From positions 7,049,501 to 7,113,500 of the forward strand of contig JAPFFF010000004.1 of NCBI GenBank assembly GCA_039105265.1: 64,000 nucleotides of DNA. The letters run 5' to 3'. Below the pieces are notes generated by a model. That model had not been told where the DNA came from, made no database searches, and worked only from the letters and a program-made list of their open reading frames with translations. Position 1 is the stretch's first letter. Each line of letters opens with the position of its first letter. The translations under genes and the position numbers were made by a program. This DNA comes from Tritrichomonas musculus (taxonomy: Eukaryota > Parabasalia > Tritrichomonadida > Tritrichomonadidae). Of this stretch, positions 1 to 10,695 are shown piece by piece.

Positions 1-2443
1 TATCGATTAAACATAAAATTAACAGATGAGATTCTGTTGATTAATTCAAAATTAAGCTCCTTAGGCTTGAATATTTCATTTTATGATAATCTCAAGTAAG
101 TTTAAAAAAATAGTTTCTTGTATGTTTTCATTTATTTATGTATATTTATAGAATATGAAAATTTACAAATTGAGAAAAGAATCTAATATCTCACAAAATT
201 TGTGTAATATCATTGAATTATTTAATAATAAATACTTGATTATTTAATAAGTTATATAATATAATTATTATCTATTTATTTGTGTAGTTATTTGTTTACA
301 TTTTATATCATTTTTAAATATATATTATTAAATAATCAATAAGATATAATAATGTAACAAAAAATAATATCATAATACAAATTTTAAAATAAATATATTT
401 ATATTAAAATAGTGTTTTTATTTGATATATATGATTATATATTGTATATATATTTATATTAATCTTATTATAATATTTATATATTTATATTTCTGTTATA
501 TATTGAGATAATACATTTTTTAAAAATACGGTTTGAATTCAAAATTTTGAATATATTTTCTGAGTACGATTTTGTATGGTTTATTTTAATTGTAAAATAG
601 CGGTTATTTAGAAAAGAGAAAAAGCCCCTGAAAAAGCATTCACTTTTTCTAAAAATAAATTTTATATTTTTACAAAAAATTCATAGAATAACGTATAAAC
701 TAAACAAAAAGAAAATATAAACTTATCAATTTTAATATTCAAAAATACTCCAATCACATTCAAATATTTTTTGAGTGTATATCTTTTTATAATAATTATA
801 AATGAATTTTTATTTGCATATATTATTATTTATATACTACAAATATTAATTAAAAATCAAAAAATTATAGCTACTGTCATCATATTAATCCAAATATTTG
901 TTTCAATTTCTAAAAAATAATAAAATATAAAAATAATGGTGATGCTCGAGTAAAATGTGAATTTTATTTTTTTAAATTTATTTAAAATAAATATAAAGAT
1001 ATATATTATAATATAATAAATAAAATATAACTGAATTGCTAAATTTTTTCCAAAATATGACAAAAATCTCCGATTTCACAATTTTATGAAAGAATTGACG
1101 AATCATTAATTCTAATTTATATTCGGTAATAAATGCTTGTATATATATTTGATTTTCTAATATTTAAATTTATTCATTGCTTCAAAAAACTTCATTTGAT
1201 GTAAAAATCAATACTTAAAATATTTGCCAATAAATCATTATTTACACTAAATATTCATAATACAATTTATTATATAAAAAAAGACTAATTTAAAAAATAT
1301 AATAAACATAAAATATTATTATATTACTAATAAAAATACGAAGAAAAAGATTCAATATTTAGCCAATCAAAAATTTTTTTGAGTCCCCACACATTTCAAA
1401 AAAAAAAAAAAAAAAAAAAAAAAAATAAGACAATAAAAACAACAACTGAAAAAAAGTTTAGAGTCTTTATCATTTGACCGCTTTCTATTTTCAATAGATT
1501 TGCAAATTTTAGGATAAAATTTGGATATTTTTTATAGGTAGATAATAAAATTTTCCACTTTTTTCACTTAAAATTTCGTTTTTTTAAAAAAAATTTGTGA
1601 ATTTTTTGAAAATTTTTTTCAAAAATAGTGATTTTTTTGAGAAAATTCAAAAAATAGTCATTATTATTGTTCAGTGACAAAGATATTATCATAATTCAAA
1701 ATCAAATAAACTATTGAAAATTTTAAAGTAAGTTATAGAATTCATTTTAAAATTTTAAATGCTCATATATCAATTCTTGATTTTATCATAATAACAAAAA
1801 CGATTATTTTAATGCAAATGTATGTTTTTTTGAATATAAAACTAAAAATTGATAAAAATTACTGATGAAATATCGAGATTACATTTGAATTACGTTTATA
1901 ATAAGTTTAAATTTATTAAAAACCTGATTTTTATCCTTTAAAAAATAAAACTAGAAAAAAGTAGTAGTGTATTTTTAAATCTTATTAAATATATCATGCA
2001 TTTGATGCATTTTTATTTACCATATTCATATCAATTTAAAAATATTATTAATAAATAACAGATTTTTAAAAAGCTTTCTATCAATTTTTTTGTTAAAATC
2101 ATATGTGAAAAACTATGAAGAATGTTATTTAACGATATATTACTTTCGGTTTAAATTGAAAAACTAAAAATTGCGATTATTAGATATCAATCGTTGATTT
2201 GAAAATCGATGAGTTGAACTTTTATATCGCAATATGTAATGTATATTTTGATCATACACAACATTCACGCACTTATATGCTTATTTTTGAGGAATTAGCC
2301 GCAATCTAATTATATATCTTGAATAGATAAAGAATTTTCGGATGAAACTCACGCCACTTTAATCTTTATCAGTCAGTGACCAAAATATATTTTTTTGGGA
2401 TTTTTTCGCAGCATTCTTTGCATTGATTGGTAAAAAAAACTCA
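1..2443. other. AT-rich stretch with no gene seen
   Basis: I see no credible coding region in this stretch. The only open frame of note (68 codons, minus strand near 860-1060) is low-complexity Ile/Phe/Tyr and looks like chance in AT-rich DNA. An A-run of about 27 bases lies near 1399-1425. No terminal repeats or tRNA signatures were recognised. Confidence 0.6.
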
Positions 2444-4288
2444 CTATTTTTGAAAAAATTTTCTCATTTTTGTTGGAATCATAATTATTATATCTGTATT
2501 ATCATTATATTCTATTAATTCTGTCATTTTTAAATCAGAATTTTCATCAATTTCAATTATTTGTAAATTATCACAATCGTGGAAAACATCTTCGCCAATT
2601 TCTGTTACATGACAAGGAATCAAAAAGCTCTCAAATAAAGTTTCAATGAAAGCCTCTTTTTCAATAACAAGGAGTTCAGAATTAGATTGAATTTGTACAC
2701 GTTGAAGATTTTCGCAACAAGCAAAAGCACCTTCACAAATCCTTCTCACAGTAGAAGGGATGAAAACGCTCTCAATTGAAGATAAATGAAATGCTTGTTG
2801 TTCAATTATTTGAAGTTCTGAATTTTCTTGAAAATGAATATGTGAAAGATTGTTGCAGCTATTAAAAGCAGCTTTGCCAATTGTTTTCACATGGCATGGA
2901 ATAAAAATGCTTACAATAGATGAATTATTGAATGCTTTATTTCCAATGACCTGAAGTTCTGAATCTGGAGAAATTTCAACTTTTTTAAGTTTGCCACACT
3001 CCGAAAAAGTTTCTTCATAAATTTGAGTGATGTGACTTGGAAGTGATATTTTTTCAAGTGTTGAACTTTTGAATGCTTCTTTTTCAATTATTCGAAGTTT
3101 TGAATCTTTGTGAATTTCAACAAATCGAAGCTGTTTGCATTCACAAAAAGAACCTTCGCCGATCTCTTCAACACTGGGTGGAATGACGATGTCCTTGATA
3201 GATGTTCCAGAGAATGCGTGAGATGCAATTCGTTTAATAAATGATGGAATTGTAACTGCTTCAATATCTCGACTTACAAAAACAAGGACATCAAATATGT
3301 CACTTTTTGGGTCTGTTTTTCCAATGACCAATTTGTCACCATAATTTTTGTAACGTTGATTATCTGACATTATTGTCACTTTTTTCAATTTTGGTGTTCC
3401 TCCACACCATCCTTCTTCTAGTTCAATTACATTCTTTGGAATCGATATGCATTCAATTTTTGTATGTGAAAATGTAAACCTCTCAATTTTTTGAAGTTCT
3501 GAATTGAGCGGAATTTCAACCGTTTTTAGATGGTAACAATGAGTAAAAGAAGCTTCACATATTGTCTTGACTTGTTGTGGAATAAAAAATCTCTCAATTG
3601 ATGAACAAGCAAAAGCTAATTTTCCAATTTTTTGAAGATCAGAATCATTTGGAATTTCAACCGTTTTTAATTGGCTACACCAAAAGAAGGCGAATTCGTC
3701 AATTTGTATGACTTGTGATGGAATTGAAACTTTTTCAATCAAAGAATATGAAAATGCATTTGATGCAATTTTCTTAATAAATGATGGAATTGTAACTGTT
3801 TTGATCTCTCTGTTTACAAATAAAAGATTTTCATATTTGTCACTTTTTAAATTTGTTCTTCCAATGATCAAATTATCATTATCTTCATGATGCTTGAAAT
3901 ATTGGTTGCCGGGCATTATTGTCACTTTTGTTAGTTCTGGCATGAACGAGCACCACCCGTCTTCCAGTTTTGAAACGTGTGATGGAATTGAAATGCTCTC
4001 AATTTTTGTATGTTTGAATGCATCTCTTTCAATTTTCTGGAGTTCTGAGTTTGGAGGAAATTTTATTGATGATATATATGAACATTCAAATGAACTTTCG
4101 TTTATGCTTGTAATAATATATTCTTGATCATTGTTTTTTATTGATTGTGGAATAAAAATATCGTAATGATTTGACAGGTAGCCGATTACACTTGCCGTCT
4201 TTTCTTTTTCATTTAATGAAAAGATTATATTATTATATTTGACTTTATTTTTTTCTGTTTCTGTTTCCAAATGTTGGATTTTGTTCAT
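2444..4288 (-). CDS. BspA-like leucine-rich repeat (LRR_5) protein
   Basis: The 614-residue product is made almost wholly of LRR_5/BspA-type repeats. Each runs roughly as a cysteine-rich turn, then L..VEI, then a Ser-rich stretch, then an I.IP..V..I turn (for example SSIERFFIPQQVKTICEASF). A non-repeat head of about 55 residues precedes them. I see no signal peptide and no C-terminal membrane anchor, so it may be cytosolic, unlike the classic surface BspA proteins. Such proteins are hugely expanded in trichomonads and are usually linked to adhesion or protein binding; the exact role is unknown. The start is the first ATG of the open frame. The next gene upstream, on the same strand, begins at 5550. 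Confidence 0.85.
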   Translation of the reverse strand: MNKIQHLETETEKNKVKYNNIIFSLNEKEKTASVIGYLSNHYDIFIPQSIKNNDQEYIITSINESSFECSYISSIKFPPNSELQKIERDAFKHTKIESISIPSHVSKLEDGWCSFMPELTKVTIMPGNQYFKHHEDNDNLIIGRTNLKSDKYENLLFVNREIKTVTIPSFIKKIASNAFSYSLIEKVSIPSQVIQIDEFAFFWCSQLKTVEIPNDSDLQKIGKLAFACSSIERFFIPQQVKTICEASFTHCYHLKTVEIPLNSELQKIERFTFSHTKIECISIPKNVIELEEGWCGGTPKLKKVTIMSDNQRYKNYGDKLVIGKTDPKSDIFDVLVFVSRDIEAVTIPSFIKRIASHAFSGTSIKDIVIPPSVEEIGEGSFCECKQLRFVEIHKDSKLRIIEKEAFKSSTLEKISLPSHITQIYEETFSECGKLKKVEISPDSELQVIGNKAFNNSSIVSIFIPCHVKTIGKAAFNSCNNLSHIHFQENSELQIIEQQAFHLSSIESVFIPSTVRRICEGAFACCENLQRVQIQSNSELLVIEKEAFIETLFESFLIPCHVTEIGEDVFHDCDNLQIIEIDENSDLKMTELIEYNDNTDIIIMIPTKMRKFFQK

Positions 4289-4300
4289 GCGAAATTTGTA

Positions 4301-4489
4301 TCATATTTGACCATATATATATTCAAAAAATTGAAAAAAAAAAATATAATTTTCATTAATGTTTAATTCTAGGAATTTCCGATCAGAAATGCATGCCAAA
4401 TCAAAGTATTTTCTAATTTTAAAGAAAAGAATTACAAAAGCAACAAAAAATACTCCTAAAATTACAATTAGATCAATTTTATTGATCAA
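4301..4489 (-). CDS. possible small single-pass membrane protein
   Basis: This 62-codon frame sits between two LRR genes on the same strand, starting 9 bases after the stop of the upstream one. Residues 6-24 form one clear hydrophobic segment followed by basic residues (FFKIRK). The rest is aromatic-rich and low in complexity. It could be a real small membrane protein, a separated C-terminal anchor of a once longer LRR gene, or a chance frame. I recognise no family. Confidence 0.25.
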   Translation of the reverse strand: MINKIDLIVILGVFFVAFVILFFKIRKYFDLACISDRKFLELNINENYIFFFQFFEYIYGQI

Positions 4490-4497
4490 CTAAATTT

Positions 4498-5550
4498 TTA
4501 TTTTTGTTCATTAGATTTTAATGAATCAAAAACGATTTTTGGTAAATCCATCCAATCATTCTCGTTTGGTGAGGCACGAGTAGCTCCAAGAACATTGATT
4601 ATTTTAGCTGTGAAGTGTTGGCAGTTGTTGGTTGGCCAGTTGTAATCTTTAAATCCCCAGTTTCCATTAGTTTCCATTTGATTGATGAAATCGAGTAATT
4701 TAATGTTCTTTTGAACCTTTAATTTCATTGGTGTTGCTGCATTAAACTTCTCCTTGAATTCTTTGAATGTCAAAGCATATCCTTTAGCTCCATCTTCCCA
4801 CAAAAATGCCTTGCTTTTCTGCTTATTGGTATAACGTCCGTATGTGAAAAGAGCACCAACGCTTTTGTCAGTTGGATTTGCTTCGCCTACCCAAATAGCG
4901 GAGTGGACAATTTCTGGTGAAGGAACTGCACGGCCGAAAGCTTTTCTAACTCTTCTCATGAATGAATAAACGAAGTTCAAATTGACAATAATATTTGGTG
5001 ATGTTCCAAGATATGCTGATTTGATTTCCATATTTCCTAATGATCTTGCACTTAATCCTGAGTCGCTATCTGAGCCAGAACTGCTTCCTCCTCCGCATTG
5101 ATCAAATTTGTCACCAACTTCTGATTGTGTTCCAGTGCATGAAACAGATTTCAAATTTGTGCATCCACAAAATGCATAATTTTTAATTTCTGCTTGAGTT
5201 CCAGATACATGTGCACTTTCTAAAGCTGTGCAATCTTTGAATGCATTGCGTTCAACTGTGAGTTGTGATCCAGTTGCTGAGACAGCTTTTAGTTTGGTAC
5301 AGCCTTCAAAAGCACCTGATTTTATATCAACTTGGTTACCAGATACTTCAACTGTAACAAGGTTGGAATTAGAAAAAGCTCCTTTTTTAATTTCATTTTG
5401 AGATCCAGTAACAATTAAAGAAGTGGCATCAGGACAGCTTTTAATAAATGAGGAACCAATGTCCATTTGTCTTCCTGTTATTGTTAAAACGCCATTTTTA
5501 CATGTAGAACTATCACTTCTGCCTAAAAAGCAAAGAAGGGCTAAAAACAT
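4498..5550 (-). CDS. secreted LRR protein fused to a permuted-papain-like (LRAT/NlpC-type) domain
   Basis: The 350-residue product starts with a short hydrophobic leader (MFLALLCFLG) that looks like a signal peptide. Residues about 20-150 are BspA-type LRRs with a T.TGSQ.EI.. pattern. A Gly/Ser-rich linker follows near 155-170. Residues about 175-350 have the look of a circularly permuted papain fold: a His in IVHSAIWVG near 213, then a Cys in NNCQHF near 310 at the head of a helix. That His-before-Cys order and the NCQHF context are typical of LRAT, PPPDE and related NlpC/P60-like families. If active it could be an amidase, protease or acyltransferase; the substrate is unknown. The domain call is by motif only. 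Confidence 0.7.
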   Translation of the reverse strand: MFLALLCFLGRSDSSTCKNGVLTITGRQMDIGSSFIKSCPDATSLIVTGSQNEIKKGAFSNSNLVTVEVSGNQVDIKSGAFEGCTKLKAVSATGSQLTVERNAFKDCTALESAHVSGTQAEIKNYAFCGCTNLKSVSCTGTQSEVGDKFDQCGGGSSSGSDSDSGLSARSLGNMEIKSAYLGTSPNIIVNLNFVYSFMRRVRKAFGRAVPSPEIVHSAIWVGEANPTDKSVGALFTYGRYTNKQKSKAFLWEDGAKGYALTFKEFKEKFNAATPMKLKVQKNIKLLDFINQMETNGNWGFKDYNWPTNNCQHFTAKIINVLGATRASPNENDWMDLPKIVFDSLKSNEQK

Positions 5551-5567
5551 TTTCTAAATAATGAAGT
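5551..5567 (-). promoter_or_regulatory. initiator-like element of the LRR-papain gene
   Basis: Read on the minus strand, the bases just before the ATG are TTCATTATTTAGAAA. TCATTATT closely matches the trichomonad initiator (TCA+1 Py T/A-type), which sits within about 20 bases of the start codon in this lineage. This supports the chosen start. Confidence 0.5.
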
Positions 5568-6089
5568 GTTTAATTTAAAAAAAATTGAAATATCTCTGAA
5601 TTAGGTTCAACTGTCTTTTTGGATAAAAAAAAATTTTTTTCTATCAATCTTTTTCGGTTAAGTCTAGCCATATAGTTCAATTTCAAGATTGGTCAAATGA
5701 TGGTTCTAAAGTACTTACTAATATGATAAAAACAAACTAGTCAAAATGCTGAGATATTATTTGTTTTTAAAAACAATTCTTTAATACCTCTGATATGATA
5801 ATTAACTGTTACAAAATCTGACTTGACACAGATGAACACAAGCCAAGATCCTTCCAAAATTTTTATTATTTATTATTACTAAAATTAATTATATAAATTT
5901 TAAAAATTATTGTCCTGTTGAATTTAAGGAAAATGTTGATTTTAAGGGTGTATTGCTGTATAATATATAAACCTTTCAAAATACAAAAATCTTATAGAAA
6001 ATAAATTCAAAGGGGGCTTTTTCGGAAAAATTTTAGGTCAATTTGCACATTTTTTCTCCTAAACGATCAATATCCAATTTAATACGTTA
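5568..6089. other. intergenic DNA, nothing recognised
   Basis: AT-rich DNA between the LRR-papain gene and the outer end of a TA-flanked transposable element. No coding or RNA signal was seen. Confidence 0.5.
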
Positions 6090-6299
6090 CAGTAAGTTAA
6101 ATTAACTGATACTGCTCTCAAAACCTGATACCAAATTGAGAAGGCCTCTCAAAAAATTGTGAGTTTTTGCTCATTCCTTAGAAAAAAAAAATCACTTTTT
6201 AAATGCATAGTTTAATTGGTTTGGATTTTTCATAAATCCATATAATATTTAATATAATATATAATAGTTTTTCTATCTATAATATCTCCATAATTTATT

Positions 6300-7010
6300 T
6301 ATATTATTGAGATAAAAATGTTTTATTCAAAATTAATCTAATTTGAATGAGTATTCAAATATTTTTTTCTCTCAATTTTTTCTTTTCAAATTTAAGTTTT
6401 TTAGTTTTACAAATTTTTCTTGATGGAATATTAATATTTTTTAAATATTCTTACATATTTAATCATGGATATAGATTTAAAAAATAATTACTCATACGAT
6501 ATTTTAAATCAATTCATATATTTGCTTGCGAGAATGTATAAAACTAATGATTGAGTGTAATTTATCATGACTCTAATAAAAAATTGGTAGTTGTAATATG
6601 AAATTTAGTCGAATAAATAGATTTATTATACGCATATATATCTAATATATTGTTTTCGAATGATTTGGTGTGTTGAATTTGGGACAATATTTGATTTAAT
6701 AGCATCAGTAAGAGTTTCAAAAAACTGATTACATCTCAGCCATTTTGTAAAAATATTGAATCTCGGCTGGTTTATTCTTATCATATTAGCAAATACTTTT
6801 AAATCACCATTTGACCTATCTTGAATTATTTGAAATTGAGAATCTCCAAATTTCATCGATTGTCTTTAATCCAATCATAAAAGTAATATTTATATATAAT
6901 TATTATTATATTATTTATAAATAAAATAAAATTTTGAATTTATTAATTAAAAAACGCAAAAAAATGCAAACAATGAGAAAAAATTGGCCACTCAATTAGT
7001 TGACCCTCCT
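6300..7010 (-). repeat. dispersed repeat shared with about 51677-52200 and 41500-41830
   Basis: The stretch from GATAAAAATGTTTTATTC near 6310 through the TTGGCCAYTCAATT block near 6985 is a diverged copy of 51677-52110. It is also, in inverted order, a copy of 41510-41830. It holds a 76-codon minus-strand frame (6626-6856) whose first part follows the pattern MKxxDSxFQxIQDRSxxDLKV. Degraded versions of that peptide occur at the other two sites. It may be the relic of a small gene family or part of an unnamed transposon. Confidence 0.5.
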
Positions 7011-7089
7011 CTAGTTTTAAGTATTATAAATAACTTTTATATATAATGTGCTTTTATATGCTTTTATATATATAATGTTCAATATGGCG

Positions 7090-7253
7090 TTGAAAATGCT
7101 GTAGTGATGGTCGTTGAGAGAGTTTCGGTTTGATGGAATTACTATTTGAGGTAAGCTGAGAGATAAGGCGTGTCATTCGTAATGATTGCTTGTAGATTGT
7201 GTATATGATATTAAATCTGGCTTTGAAAATGCTGTAGTGATGGTCGTTGAGAG
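7090..7253. repeat. 31-bp direct repeat, two perfect copies
   Basis: A 31-base sequence beginning TTGAAAATGCTGTAGTGATG occurs perfectly at 7090-7120 and 7223-7253. The DNA between is notably richer in G than its surroundings. No coding frame explains it. Confidence 0.8.
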
Positions 7254-7789
7254 CTTTTTAATTAAAATATATTAATTAGTATAAAATTTTTCAAAGTTCG
7301 ATATTGCACTGATTTAAATCTTTTAAAAAATAGACCTTATGATATATTTTGTATTCAATAATAAATTAATCAGCTCAAAATAATATTATGTTAAGTTTTA
7401 TCTGGAAATATCATAAATATTATTTTATTTTTTCTGTTAAATTAAATGTTTCCAAACTAATAATTTAATATTTTATTTATTTAACTGTTTTTCAAATAAT
7501 AATTAATCATATAATTATTTCTTATGAAGTTATTCTTGCGATAAATATTTTTATTTCATGAATTTTTTGTTAACATTTGAATGGGTCCTGACTCAATATG
7601 CTGGGACTTTTTGGGACTTAATAGGTTTTTTATTTAATCATATTATGATATGTTTAATTATATAAGATTTTCTTTAATTACACCGATACGATTATTATAT
7701 ATTTATTTATATTTAAAGATAATCATATTTTAATCTTAAAATATAAAATTGAAAGGAATATCATTCAAAATTTTGAGAGAAATTTGGTA

Positions 7790-8599
7790 CAGTAAGTTAA
7801 ATAATCTGATACTGCTCTCAATAATATGATACCATTTTGTGAGCGAATTGAAATAATTGAGAATTTTTTTTGAAAAATTGTAAATGTTCACAAAATTGAA
7901 TTATATTATATATAGGGAGAACTTTTTGATAGGATTTTGGACGGTTATCATTATCTTTTTGGCCAGAATCAAATAAAGAAAGGCTTTTGAAACCAGTAAT
8001 CCTCGAATACAAGTACAAGTTCTATCCTGTTATGATTGTTTGATCTTACTGCACTCAGACTACTGATTTTTACCGGATTCCGACGAAATAAGAGTTTCAA
8101 TCCAAACAGAAAACGAGCCAAATGCTTTTGACACAGCGTCCAAACAAAGAATAAAAACAATTCAGAACTCGAATAAATCATATTCTTCCAAATAATGTCC
8201 AAATTCAGATATATCAAAATACACTTTCAAAGCAATTCGAACTATTTTTGAGTCAAGATCATTATATTTTTATAGATAAATAAAGTTTTCATTTTCTTTT
8301 TTTTTTTATTTTGTCCTTTTTCAACCTATTTTTTTCTTTTTTCATAATTTTTTAAAAATTAGGCTAATTTTTTTGTTTTTTTTTTCTTTATCTTTCATAT
8401 TTATTTATGAATATCGCCTAAAAAATCTATGTTTCCCCAAAACTTTGTTCTCAGAATTCCTTTTTTTTTCTTCCTCAGAATTAATATTAGATTTCAATGG
8501 CAAAAAAATAAAAAAAATATAAAATTCAGAAATATTGAATGGTGTTCTCAAAACTGGTATCAGGTTATTGAGAGCAGTATCAGTTAATTTAACTTACTG
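7790..8599 (-). mobile_element. short Tc1/mariner-like relic, 810 bp
   Basis: Its ends match those of the larger span (CAGTAAGTTAAA... and its reverse complement) and are flanked by TA. It encloses a decayed minus-strand transposase, which marks it as a deleted but once autonomous Tc1/mariner-type element. Confidence 0.55.
7818..8217 (-). pseudogene. decayed Tc1/mariner-type transposase
   Basis: Two overlapping minus-strand frames (82 and 66 codons) give mariner-like pieces in the expected order. First comes IWKNMIYSSSELFLF, resembling W.K.IFSDES.F.LF around the first catalytic Asp. Then comes GQKDNDNRPKSYQK, resembling the QDND.PKHTSK motif around the second. The frames are out of phase with each other, so at least one frameshift is present, and the N-terminal DNA-binding part is missing. 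The family call rests on these two weak motifs and the TA/CAGT ends. Confidence 0.4.
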
Positions 8600-8601
8600 T
8601 A

Positions 8602-8900
8602 TTTATCATTCTATTTGAAACTTCTGAAAACTCATTTAAAACTAATTAACAATATTATAGTTGCTCTAATTGTATGGAAATAAATGGATTTTGAGTATTT
8701 TTTTCAAAACATCGAAATGAATTATTATATATAGTCCTTTTCCCTTAAATTTTCAACATTATTATGCATTTTTAATGTGAAATATTCTTTTTTTTGGAGG
8801 ATTTCGTATAATAAACTTAAAAATTAACTTTTTGAGAATATTATTTTCAAAAAAAAAAATAATGATTACATGTTTTTTTTTGACTTTTATTGGCAAATAT

Positions 8901-8951
<51 letters not shown>

Positions 8952-9755
8952 TATTAAAAAGAATATATCTTAATTAGTCAACTGTTTTTTTGTAAATTAA
9001 ATGAGTCCAAAAACAATTAATGATCTAAAATATTCTTTAGTCATATTAGTCTGTATGGATCTTTTAAGTATGATTATATTTTTCACTTTTTTCAAAAAAA
9101 TTCAAGCATACTTAAAATTTTATTTGATAGATTTCTTGGCCAATATAGATAATATTTCATTTTAATGTATACTCATATTATTAATATCAAATAACAATGC
9201 TATGTTTAAAATATCTCAACACCGGGCGTTTTGTACGATATTTTTCTCTCTAAAGTGAAATGAACGAAATTACTATTTTTCTTATAATATCTAAACTTAT
9301 CTTACTACATATCAATTTAAATATAATATAATATTATACCATCAAAAAAGATAATAATTTATTTAAGTTAAAATTACATAATATCTTTATTCGTCGAATT
9401 ATGAAAGTTTTATTTTATAACTTTTCACATCATTTCCCAGTCGTGTGGTACTAATTTCTTTAATCTGATCATTTCAATATGTTAGTTTCTTGCTGAACTT
9501 TAAATTCATCTATTTTAAAATTCTGAAATATTTTTATTTCAATTTTCCATCTACTCTAAAACATTAAAAATTTTTTCATTCTTTTCAGATTATATATTAT
9601 ATTTGAGATATGTCAATGAAGCACAAATTATTTAATTATTTCCAAATTTCATTAATATATTAACCTGCTAATTTTTTAAGACGCTCTTTTGAAATTTTTT
9701 AAAAACTTTTATAACATTTGACAAAGGAAAACCTTTTTTTTTTTTGCTGTATCGT
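8602..9755. other. AT-rich DNA with a 49-bp T-run
   Basis: No gene recognised. An uninterrupted T-run fills about 8902-8950, with further T-rich stretches near 8300-8400. The stretch ends at the transposase relic that hosts the Polinton. Confidence 0.55.
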
Positions 9756-9902
9756 TTAAATTAGACATTTCATTGGAAGACAGTCTGATCTTTTTTGTAA
9801 ATATGTTTTGAAAGAGCTCGCCACACACACATCAAATGGCTGCGTGACATGTGATGTGTATGCTGGCAATATAATTAAACGAATGTTATTCATATGGAGG
9901 AG
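9756..9902 (-). pseudogene. 3' half of a pogo/DDE_1-type transposase relic
   Basis: On the minus strand this encodes HMNNIRLIILPAYTSHVTQP followed by FDV, the hallmark stretch of DDE_1 (pogo/Tigger/jerky) transposases (compare the LP.HTTH..QPLDV motif before the third catalytic residue). The upstream half lies at 31182-32134, and its frame leads directly into this one across the GAGGAG duplication. The Polinton therefore inserted into an existing DNA transposon. Confidence 0.7.
9897..9902. repeat. left target-site duplication of the Polinton (GAGGAG)
   Basis: GAGGAG immediately precedes the left terminal repeat and recurs at 31182-31187 immediately after the right one. A 6-bp duplication is the known signature of Polinton/Maverick integration. 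Confidence 0.9.
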
Positions 9903-10122
9903 AGTAGTAATAGTATGTTCGTATTGGTGGTCGAATAATTTTTCTAGGTTTCCCAATACCAGGAACCAAGCTCAAAACCTCATTTTAAAAATTAGTGAAA
10001 AAATTATCCACAGGGTTTAAATTTTAATTAGCCTTCATAATCTGTTGTAGAACAAGGCCTGTCATAAAGCGCTAAACACTCATTTTAAAATTTATTTCAA
10101 AGTTAATTTGGGATTTAATTTC

Positions 10123-10154
10123 GGCGCTTTACGCCACAGTCAAGCGAAGCTTGA
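10123..10154. repeat. double hairpin 1, inside the left terminal repeat
   Basis: GGCG-CTTTA-CGCC (10123-10135) is followed after a 4-base linker (ACAG) by TCAAGC-GAA-GCTTGA (10140-10154), both perfect stems. The matching point of the right terminal repeat has no such sequence: GGGATTTA passes straight into A/T-rich DNA. Confidence 0.85.
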
Positions 10155-10176
10155 TTTTAAATAAGGGCTCCAGAAC

Positions 10177-10209
10177 GGACAACAAAGTTGTCCTAAGGCA
10201 CTATGTGCC
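10177..10209. repeat. double hairpin 2, inside the left terminal repeat
   Basis: GGACAAC-AAA-GTTGTCC (10177-10193), a TAA linker, then GGCAC-TAT-GTGCC (10197-10209). In the right terminal repeat CCAGAA joins TGAATCTGAG directly, so this is a clean presence/absence difference. Confidence 0.88.
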
Positions 10210-10276
10210 GAATGATTCTGAGAACAAGTTATAAAATTTTAATTTAAGAATTTGTTTTTTTTTATCTTATTTAAAA

Positions 10277-10669
10277 ATGCAACAACGCATCGACCATATC
10301 ATTTCTGAATTACTTGCTTTAAAATCTGAAATTGAAACAAAGCAAACCGAATCAACTGAACAACCAATTGAAACACCAACTGAACAATCCGAGCAAGGCT
10401 CTGCTGAATCAACTGAACAATCAACTGACTTAAATCCTATACGAAGAAGAACAAATCGCTCATTTCCATTAAACAAATCGAAGTTTTTAAATGATGAACA
10501 GAGAGACCAAGTTCTCCAATTTGCTTCTGACCATAAAGAAACAATTATGAACCAACCAAGGTCTAATCGAATTCAATTCCTTCAGAATCTAATTCGTGAA
10601 CAATTAAATATCAATTTATCGTTATACATGACAGGAAAACTGATTCAAATAATCTCATCCAACAATTAA
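10277..10669 (+). CDS. Polinton small protein, Ser/Thr/Glu/Gln-rich head, unknown
   Basis: The 130-residue product is the first gene after the left terminal repeat. Residues 1-20 look like a short coiled coil. Residues about 20-60 are a low-complexity T/E/Q/S stretch (TESTEQPIETPTEQSEQGSA), part of which is encoded by a GAGC-AAG-GCTC hairpin at 10391-10401. A compact C-terminal half follows (residues 60-130) with no family I recognise. The ATG follows TTATTTAAAA, the initiator-like context shared by this element's genes. Confidence 0.6.
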   Translation: MQQRIDHIISELLALKSEIETKQTESTEQPIETPTEQSEQGSAESTEQSTDLNPIRRRTNRSFPLNKSKFLNDEQRDQVLQFASDHKETIMNQPRSNRIQFLQNLIREQLNINLSLYMTGKLIQIISSNN

Positions 10670-10695
10670 GCTAAAAAAATTTTTTTTTATACTAT

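Larger units (their letters stand above)
6090..8599. mobile_element. TA-flanked Tc1/mariner-like element (outer ends)
   Basis: The left end CAGTAAGTTAAATTAACTGA and the right end (its reverse complement at 8560-8599) form an inverted repeat of about 45 bp. It continues with ATACTGCTCTCAA and a GATACCA block. Both ends are flanked by TA (6088-6089 and 8600-8601), the target duplication of Tc1/mariner transposons, and begin with CAGT as in many Tc1 elements. A second left-type end lies at 7790, so this span may be one element interrupted by or fused to another. No intact transposase is present. Confidence 0.6.
9903..10245 (+). repeat. left terminal inverted repeat of the Polinton
   Basis: This repeat pairs with 30911-31181 with only a few substitutions. 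It is about 72 bp longer than its partner because it holds two double-hairpin inserts (near 10117-10155 and 10176-10212) that the right copy lacks. Confidence 0.92.

Noticed and set aside
857-1063. 68-codon minus-strand frame
   Set aside because: Only Ile/Phe/Tyr/Lys low complexity in AT-rich DNA; no initiator or family.
8902-8950. 49-bp T-run as a retroposon tail or replication signal
   Set aside because: No coding sequence or target duplication beside it; plain homopolymer tract is the simplest reading.
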